NCBI GenBank assembly: GCA_920105625.2 | Contig: OV050031.1 | Coordinates: forward strand, 47,768,925-47,832,924 | Reading direction: 5' to 3' | DNA: 64,000 nucleotides | From: Clusia tigrina | Taxonomy: Eukaryota; Arthropoda; Insecta; Diptera; Clusiidae | Shown: positions 58,334 through 64,000 of the stretch, piece after piece | Numbering within the stretch: position 1 is the first letter of the stretch | Layout: every line of letters starts with the position of its first letter | Program-made: the position numbers and the translations under genes | The notes under the pieces: model-generated | The model's input: only the letters and a program-made list of their open reading frames with translations | What the model was told of the DNA's origin: nothing | The model's database searches: none

Positions 58334-58400
58334 ATGGAAGAAAGGTTTGACTTATTAGCTGACCATCAACCACCAGTATGGATGCAAGCGGAGAATAATG
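58334..58400 (+). pseudogene. pol: Gypsy RNase H segment G0, right part
   Basis: After the ATGG duplication a frame encodes FDLLADHQPPVWM, which fits the Gypsy RNase H block that follows the motif at 34973, with a one-base frame offset. Beyond about 58400 the likeness ends. Confidence 0.65.
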
Positions 58401-58427
58401 GTAAGAATATATATCCGAGATATATAA

Positions 58428-58675
58428 CTAAGATAAGATGTTACCGCCAAGAAATCTATATAGTTGGTCGACCTGAATGGCAAAAAGTGGTGGTTTAGTA
58501 GTTGAGTGGGGCCCTCCAACTAATGATATGAACTTAGATATCAATTAAAACAATATTTTGGTAAATTGAAACTTTTTTCATACAAAAAAACTAAGATAAG
58601 ATGTTACCGCCAAGAAATCTATGTAGTTGGTCGACCTGAATGGCAAAATGTTGAAATCCGATGTTGAGTGGGGCC
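58428..58675 (+). repeat. Two direct repeats, 163-bp spacing
   Basis: CTAAGATAAGATGTTACCGC... at 58428 and 58591; the first 58 bp are near identical, each followed within 25 bp by GAGTGGGGCCC. No frame seen. Confidence 0.85.
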
Positions 58676-58789
58676 CAACAACAACAGGACAACGTTGGCT
58701 TTTTTATGTTAAGCAGCCCCGACACGTTGATGTACAGAATCGTGAACATGTATTAGTGAAATAGCTACCCAATAGAAAACCGAGCACTT

Positions 58790-59070
58790 CATTAGCGCTG
58801 TTATAGCGCTCGGAAAATGCACTGAAGCGCTCCGTTCTGACTATGCATAGCGCATTTTTAACATTGTCATGTCATCAGACGTAGGCGCTTTACTCTCCTT
58901 GTAGAAAATATAAAAAAGTAGCGAGAGTGGAGCGCTTTACTCTCCTTGTAGAAAATATAAGAAAGTAGCGAGAGTTGAGCGCTTTACTCTCCTTGTAGAA
59001 AATATAAAAAAGTAGCGAGAGTGGAGCGCTTTATTGTCATTGTGATTGAAGTGCTATTAAAGCGCAAGCA
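58790..59070. repeat. AGCGC-rich region with three 47-bp hairpin units
   Basis: GCGCTTTACTCTCC starts units at 58885, 58932 and 58979, with a fourth GCGCTTT at 59026. Each unit runs AGCGCTTTACTCTC...GAGAGTGGAGCGCT, an inverted repeat whose ends are shared with the neighbours. More AGCGCT copies flank the array (about 58794, 58805, 58826). No protein coding. Confidence 0.85.
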
Positions 59071-59157
59071 AATTTTTTTTAACATTATTATTTTATGAAA
59101 AAAAGAAAAAAAAATTAAAAAATTAATAAATAGACAAATTTGGTTTGAGAAAAAAAT

Positions 59158-59450
59158 TTATTTCAAGGTTTTTTTTTCACTGTTCTTTTGGTAAATCTTG
59201 TTTTCCATGGAACGGAATGCAGTCTTCATGGCGTTTTCGTATTTATCTAATGACATTTCCGATCGATTAACTGCAACTATAATGAGAATATCAATTAATA
59301 TTTCGAATAACAAAAATTATTTTTATACTTACAAAATACAATTTCACTAAAAAAGTTGCCTTCGGGAAGCTTTTTACAGATTTCTTCACTTTCCATTGCC
59401 ACCAGTCTTTTAACATGTCTCTTGCTGTACCCCAGAAGTTTATAGCTCAT
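59158..59450 (-). CDS. Small two-exon reading frame, 78 residues, unrecognised
   Basis: Exon 1 is 59450-59333, starting ATG with an in-frame TGA three codons upstream. GTAAGT donor at 59332-59327; acceptor ATTATAG ending at 59277; TTAAT branch-like sequence about 20 bases before it; intron 56 bp. Exon 2 is 59276-59158, ending TAA. Joined, 237 bases stay open: exon 1 begins MSYKLLGYSKRHVKRLVAME, exon 2 includes SEMSLDKYENAMKTAF and a Lys-rich end. No family recognised. It sits between the hairpin array and a (TA)n tract beside LINE 2, so it could be the tail of a DNA transposon gene or a truncated host gene. Confidence 0.45.
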
Positions 59451-59511
59451 ATTTTTTTTTCACTTAACTTTTACACAATATTTTTTTATATATATACTCG
59501 TATATATACTC

Positions 59512-59512
<1 letters not shown>

Positions 59513-59565
<53 letters not shown>
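59513..59565. repeat. (TA)n microsatellite
   Basis: Nearly pure TA with two TACTCG interruptions just to the left. It is adjacent to the TAA-repeat tail of LINE 2. Confidence 0.9.
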
Positions 59566-59569
<4 letters not shown>

Positions 59570-59670
59570 TATTATTATTACACTTTATTCTAATAAATTA
59601 ATTATTTCAATAAATACAATTAATGAGTACTGGCTGCAGGGCCTTCGACTCGATCTTAATCTATTTTATT

Positions 59671-61182
59671 TTAAATTTTTTTTTTGAAATTTACATAACT
59701 TAAAAAGGTTTTTATTGATTTTATACTATCTACAGTCACATTTTTTAAAAGATTACTAGGGACTTCCGTTCCAAATATATTTCTTCTAATTGCACTGAAA
59801 GCTCTGCATTCGTTCAATAAATGAGTTATTGAAGCTCTGTGTCCGGTGCAATAATCACAATTTGGCGCTGGTTCTCGACGCAGTAAGTGTTCGTGCGAAA
59901 ATGAGGCATGTCCCAACCGAAGTCGAACAAAAATGCTTATTTGCTTTAAGGTGCATGATCCTGGATAGGTGGGTTTTATTCCTTCACGATTATACGATTT
60001 ATAATTATGAGTGTACTTGCTCCACTCTTCCATTTTTTGTATATACAAGGATTTCTCAATTAATTTACGCATATCTGTATATTCTTGTGTAGGGAAGTAC
60101 AATAGGGGATGCTTTACTGCTGTGACAGCGGTTGAATAAGCGAATTCGTTGCCGTCAATCCCAACATGGCTGGGTACCCACATGATTTTTAATTTAGTAG
60201 CGCATTTTATGCATGCTTCTCTAATATCTGAAGCAAGGATGCCCTCATTGCTTATATTACGAATCACCTCAATGGAAGATTTGCTATCAGAGCATATAAG
60301 AAATCTGCCTTTGTGCAAACGAGCATAGTCCGTGGCTATTTTTATTGCCAAAATTTCGACTGTGAAGATTGAACAGTGTTGTTGAATAAGGCCAGTGGAT
60401 ATTACTTTTCCGGTAGAGGATACTACCGCGAAGGTAGTGCATTCGGGTTGTTTTGAGCCATCAGTAAATAAAAGGGTCCAGTTCTTATTAGTGTATTTGC
60501 TTGTATGTTCTGCAAAAAGTTGTCGGTAGGCTTCAGGATTTGTGGTAGATTTAGAGTACGAAATCAGATCTAGGACAAATGATGAGTCTTTGAGATGCCA
60601 AGGAGGGTCTCTTTTCTGCTTGACTAGCCGAGGAGCTGTGTCAGGCATAATACATTTAGCTACCTGAATACAGCGGCGGATTACGGATTTTATAGTATAC
60701 CTTTTGGTGTGTTTGAAGGCACACTGGACGTCTTTGAGAAGCGTTGCATTACTGGCGTTAAATAATTTTGGTATAAGGTGAAAAGTTGATGCACGTACTT
60801 GCTCCATAATAGAAGGTAAACCAGCTTCAGCTAAGATATTTTTTGTCGGCGACGTAGGAAAGGCTCTTATGGCTCTACGAACAGCTGCGGGGTAGGGTGC
60901 GTATAGCTGCTTTAAGTTGCTTTGAGCGCCCCATCCAAAAATTGGGAGAGCGTAGTTTATTTTGGAAAGAATTAGTGATCTTGTGACATTGATTAGAGTA
61001 GAAATATGTACTAGACTCTGATTAGAAGATAAGAATTTAACAATATTCAGCCTGGCACTAATATTTTTTCTTAAATTTAAACATTGGGCCTTAAAGTTAA
61101 ATTTCTTGTCGAAGATGACGCCAAGAATTTTCAATTCATTAACTAGTTCAATAGAAGTGTTGTTAAAATTTAAAGTAAACAT
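59671..61182 (-). pseudogene. LINE 2 ORF2: RT thumb, RNase H and Cys/His end
   Basis: 503-codon open frame. RNase H from about residue 236: FTDGSKQ, FTVEILAIKIATDYA (catalytic Glu), ICSDSKSSIEVI (Asp) and WVPSHVGIDGNEFA. C-terminal CDYCTGHRASITHLLNEC is the usual CCHC-type end, around residues 440-460. It has no start codon of its own function; it is the end of ORF2. Confidence 0.88.
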
Positions 61183-61802
61183 TTTACTTTTTTTTTTTTA
61201 CATTTGTTTATAGAGAGTCGGCCACCAGACCGAGTACACCATTTATCAATATCATACAAAATTTTAGAAAAAATACATGTAACATCATTGTTAGAATTGT
61301 TATTAGTAAAGAAAATAGCATCATCCGCGTATATAGAGTATTTAATATTTTTATAATCGGCTACTATTTTACTGATTTGGTGAAAAGCTGCTATAAATAA
61401 AACAACAGACAAAGGAGACCCCTGTGGTATCCCATTATTGAGAGACCGAGTCTTTGAAAATTTTTACTTGGTTGGAGCTGATAAAATTGTTAGTGGTTAT
61501 ATAATAATCTTTTAGCAATAATTTTTTCCAGGACCTTCCCGATACAAGGCAAAAGAGATATGGGGCGATAGCTACTAATTTCAGAAATTGGTTTGTTAGG
61601 CTTAGGTATCGGTATTATTTCAGCTGTGCGCCAAGTTTGTGGAAGAATGCCGTGGTCTAAAATTTTATTGTATAAAACTAGTAATATTTTTTTTGGCAGA
61701 GGCAGGTAGATTATTTAACATCGGGTAGGATATGTGATCTAAACCTGGAGTTTTTCCTTTTGCTGACTGTAGCGCAGTTTCGAGTTCGGTAATGGAAATA
61801 TA
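61170..61802 (-). pseudogene. LINE 2 ORF2: RT core, fragmented
   Basis: The catalytic block IYADDAIFF is in the frame 61412-61170. Blocks upstream (61450-61800) encode RT-like pieces only across several frame changes. The frame then ends in a run of 11 A where the next frame starts, so the break may be slippage. Confidence 0.8.
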
Positions 61803-63113
61803 TCACTCAATTTTATTTGCAGTCAGTGATAGGTGAATGGATTTGTATTCCGTATGTAGGAAAAATCGTTTCTCAGAGATGAATTCTTCAAAAAAGTTTG
61901 CGTCGCTAGAGAGTGCAGACCAATTATTAGCGAAGGTATTTGCCATTTCAAAAGAAGAAGTCAAATGAGAATCTCCAACAGTTAAAGTACGAAGTGGGGT
62001 GGTTTTGCTGCCACCAACAAGCACTCGAATGGCGGACCATATTTTTTTGATACTGGATTTGGGAGTGATTTGAGATGTAAATTTTTCAAGAGAGTTGGCT
62101 TTAGCTTTTCTAACAGCTCTTCTAAATATTGCATTTGCTTTTTTGTACAGAGCTAAGTTATTATCGATTCTGTAGTGCTTACAATCACGCCAGGTAGATA
62201 TTCTTTTTTCCCTTAATAATTTTAAATTACTATTCCACCATGGTACCGATTTTTTGAGAAAGAAACTTTTAGTTTGTGGAATTGATACGTTGGCAGCAAA
62301 CCGAATTGCTTTGGAAAATTTGGCTGCTTCTTGGTTAATATTATAGGATGGGGAGAAACATTCAAATCTACAGGCGCAAGCGCTCCGAAATGCAGTCCAA
62401 TTAGCTAAATCAGTTTTGAATTTGTGCTTGGGAATGATTCTTTCAGGATTGAGGTTGGATATGATATCAATACAAATGGGAAAATGATCACTGTTATGGA
62501 GATTATCTAAAGTAACCCAACTACATTTGGGTGCAAGGTGTGCTGAGCATAAAGAGAGGTCAATGTGGGTGAAGGTTTTGTGCGTTGAAAAATGAGTGGG
62601 GGACCCATCATTTAAAACGATGAGATCGCGGGCAAGAATAAAATCCTCTAAGATTTTGCCTCTATCATTGACTTGAGAGGAGCCCCAGAGGGGACTCCAG
62701 GAGTTGAAATCGCCGGATAAGATATACTGTGATGGGGCATAACCTAGTAAATACTCTAAATCCTGAACTAAAAAGTTTTGTTGAGGGGGGATATAGGTAT
62801 TTATTATTGTGAAAGTTAGTCCGTATTTGATTTCTAATGCTAACGATGCTATTGGAGATTGTACATTAAGTAATTTATGCGGAATATGCTTCTTTATTAG
62901 AATACCGACTCCTTGTTTAGATGAGAGGTTTGTAGAAAGGTTGTGGAAATATCCAATATATTGTTTAGGGGTGATTATATTATCTTTTCCGTAAGGGAAG
63001 TGCGTTTCTCGAAGTGCAATGATATCAGGAGAAATCGCTTTTATGATCAAATGTAGTTCATTGTAGTTGTTTATAAAACCTTTCATGTTCCATTGCAATA
63101 TTTTAATAGTCAT
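61803..63113 (-). pseudogene. LINE 2 ORF2: endonuclease and start of RT
   Basis: About 437 codons from ATG 63113 (upstream Met codons lie in flanking repeat E). Endonuclease motifs ILQWNMKGF, LRETHFP, LSGDFNSWSPLWGS and NSDHFPI are intact. The C-terminal part leads into the pre-RT linker (KSVPWWNSNL). It stops at 61803. Confidence 0.88.
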
Positions 63114-63120
63114 GAAAAAC

Positions 63121-64000
63121 TTAGTGAATATGCACAAGCTCTAGCGCGTTTTGCTCAATTGCTCTTATATGCATGAACGGACCTGCATATGTATTTGTAA
63201 ATAGGTACGTTTATGTATATATATAATGTATAATGCAATGTGAACATAAATATTGTCAGCGTATATAATCTAAATGTGACTATGCTCTCGACTACCCGTG
63301 GCACCGCTCATACTTGCTCCTGTGTATAGGCTCTGTATAGGCTCCTGCTCTAAGATCCCCTGCTCTGCATCGCTCTCCTGGCTCAGCTCCCTGCACATAG
63401 ATTGCACTCTCTCCTGGCTCAGCTCCATGCACATAGATTGTACCACACTGCTCCTTGTGCTCTCACGCACTGCCCCATTTGCACAACCGCACAGCTCTAT
63501 CGTCAGAAACGAACTAAACTTTAAAATACTCGCTGAACCTATTTTCGCTATGTCCGAAAACTCAAACGCATGGTTGCATTTGATACACTATATCTGCTCC
63601 CGAAATACTGACTTCCTTCGGAATAAATTTAGTTTCACTATAAAATCCTTGAACATCCATAACTATTATTCTCTCCGCTTCCATTTTTAAAAAAATTATA
63701 AATTCACTTTGTTTTCTAAGAGGAAGAAATAAAAGTACCAATATAAACTAGCTAATTTAGCAAACTATTTTTATATGTTGAGTTCAAGAAAGCAACTGCA
63801 TGCACTCAGCGGCAAACGATCCCATCAGATCGAACGCAGTGCTTTCTTATCTGTAAATACCAAACTGTGGTATTCATGGCTTAAACTTGAAGGCAGCTGC
63901 ATGGACTCAGCGCCCAAGAGATCACATCAGACCGAACGCATATGCTTTTTATCAATAAATACCAAACTGTGTTGAACTTGAACTTGCAGGCAGCCGTAAA
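63121..64000 (+). mobile_element. Repeat E copy 2, uninterrupted, cut by window edge
   Basis: Begins TTAGTGAATATGCAC like copy 1; reads TAATGTATAATGC continuously at 63228-63240 where copy 1 holds the LINE, so it shows the empty site. Contains the same tandem duplication and AAATAAAAG. Class unknown. Confidence 0.75.

Larger units (their letters stand above)
59566..63120 (-). mobile_element. I-like LINE 2, 5' truncated
   Basis: Minus strand, from just before the ORF2 ATG (63113) to a TAATAATAATAA tail (59566-59580). ORF1 is absent. RNase H in ORF2 and the TAA-repeat tail fit the I group. Related to but clearly different from LINE 1. Confidence 0.85.

Noticed and set aside
58334..58402. ATG right after the A 3' LTR with a GTAAGA donor, as another leader mini-exon
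   Set aside because: The sequence fits continuation of the interrupted RNase H with an ATGG duplication better; the donor match is weaker than GTGAGT.

Overview
The window looks like transposon-packed, probably heterochromatic or intergenic DNA of an insect, most likely a dipteran. Evidence: almost every recognisable protein segment belongs to a retroelement type common in fly genomes (Ty3/Gypsy, a 412/mdg1-like Gypsy, Bel/Pao, Ty1/Copia, I-like LINEs, a Tc1/mariner scrap); the only plausible non-pol gene has a 56-bp intron; the DNA is AT-rich with long (TA)n and CATA runs. I see no rRNA, tRNA, CRISPR array or ordinary conserved host gene. The species cannot be named from the sequence.

Layout. 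1-7130: Gypsy element A1 (end of 5' LTR, tRNA-Ser-like primer site, decayed gag-pro-RT-RNase H-integrase). 7131-9949: a decayed Bel/Pao piece on the minus strand, a 79/69-bp tandem repeat array and AT-rich DNA. 9950-23611: element A', a pol-deleted Gypsy relative, as LTR-internal-LTR-internal-LTR with a 6579-bp period. 23874-34840: an unclassified repeat E split by an I-like LINE insertion that now contains a second partial LINE, a (TA)n tract, a reverse-strand Copia remnant and a Tc1 fragment. 34848-58400: a nest. An old Gypsy RNase H segment (G0) was hit by element A (34974-58333, TSD ATGG). A was hit by 412/mdg1-like element B (38641-49598, TSD GCAG) and by element C (54902-57872, TSD ATAT). 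B was hit by a reversed solo LTR of C (39270-39891, TSD ATAT) and by D, a reverse-strand non-autonomous LTR element in tandem with a 3358-bp period (40994-48799). 58400-59580: short tandem and hairpin repeats and a small two-exon reading frame on the minus strand. 59566-63120: a second I-like LINE on the minus strand. 63121-64000: a second copy of repeat E.

How it fits together. Almost no element is coding-intact; most pol genes carry stops, frameshifts or internal deletions, some shared between copies. The informative part is structure: target-site duplications give a relative order of insertion; the middle LTR of both tandem arrays is a hybrid of the outer LTRs, as expected from unequal LTR-LTR exchange (or an assembly join with that form); element A is a mosaic of the A1 and A' lineages; and several cis elements survive well (a leader mini-exon with a GTGAGT donor in three subfamilies, a hairpin just before the polypurine tract in three unrelated elements, heat-shock-element-like motifs in the C LTR, an Inr plus DPE promoter in the LINE).
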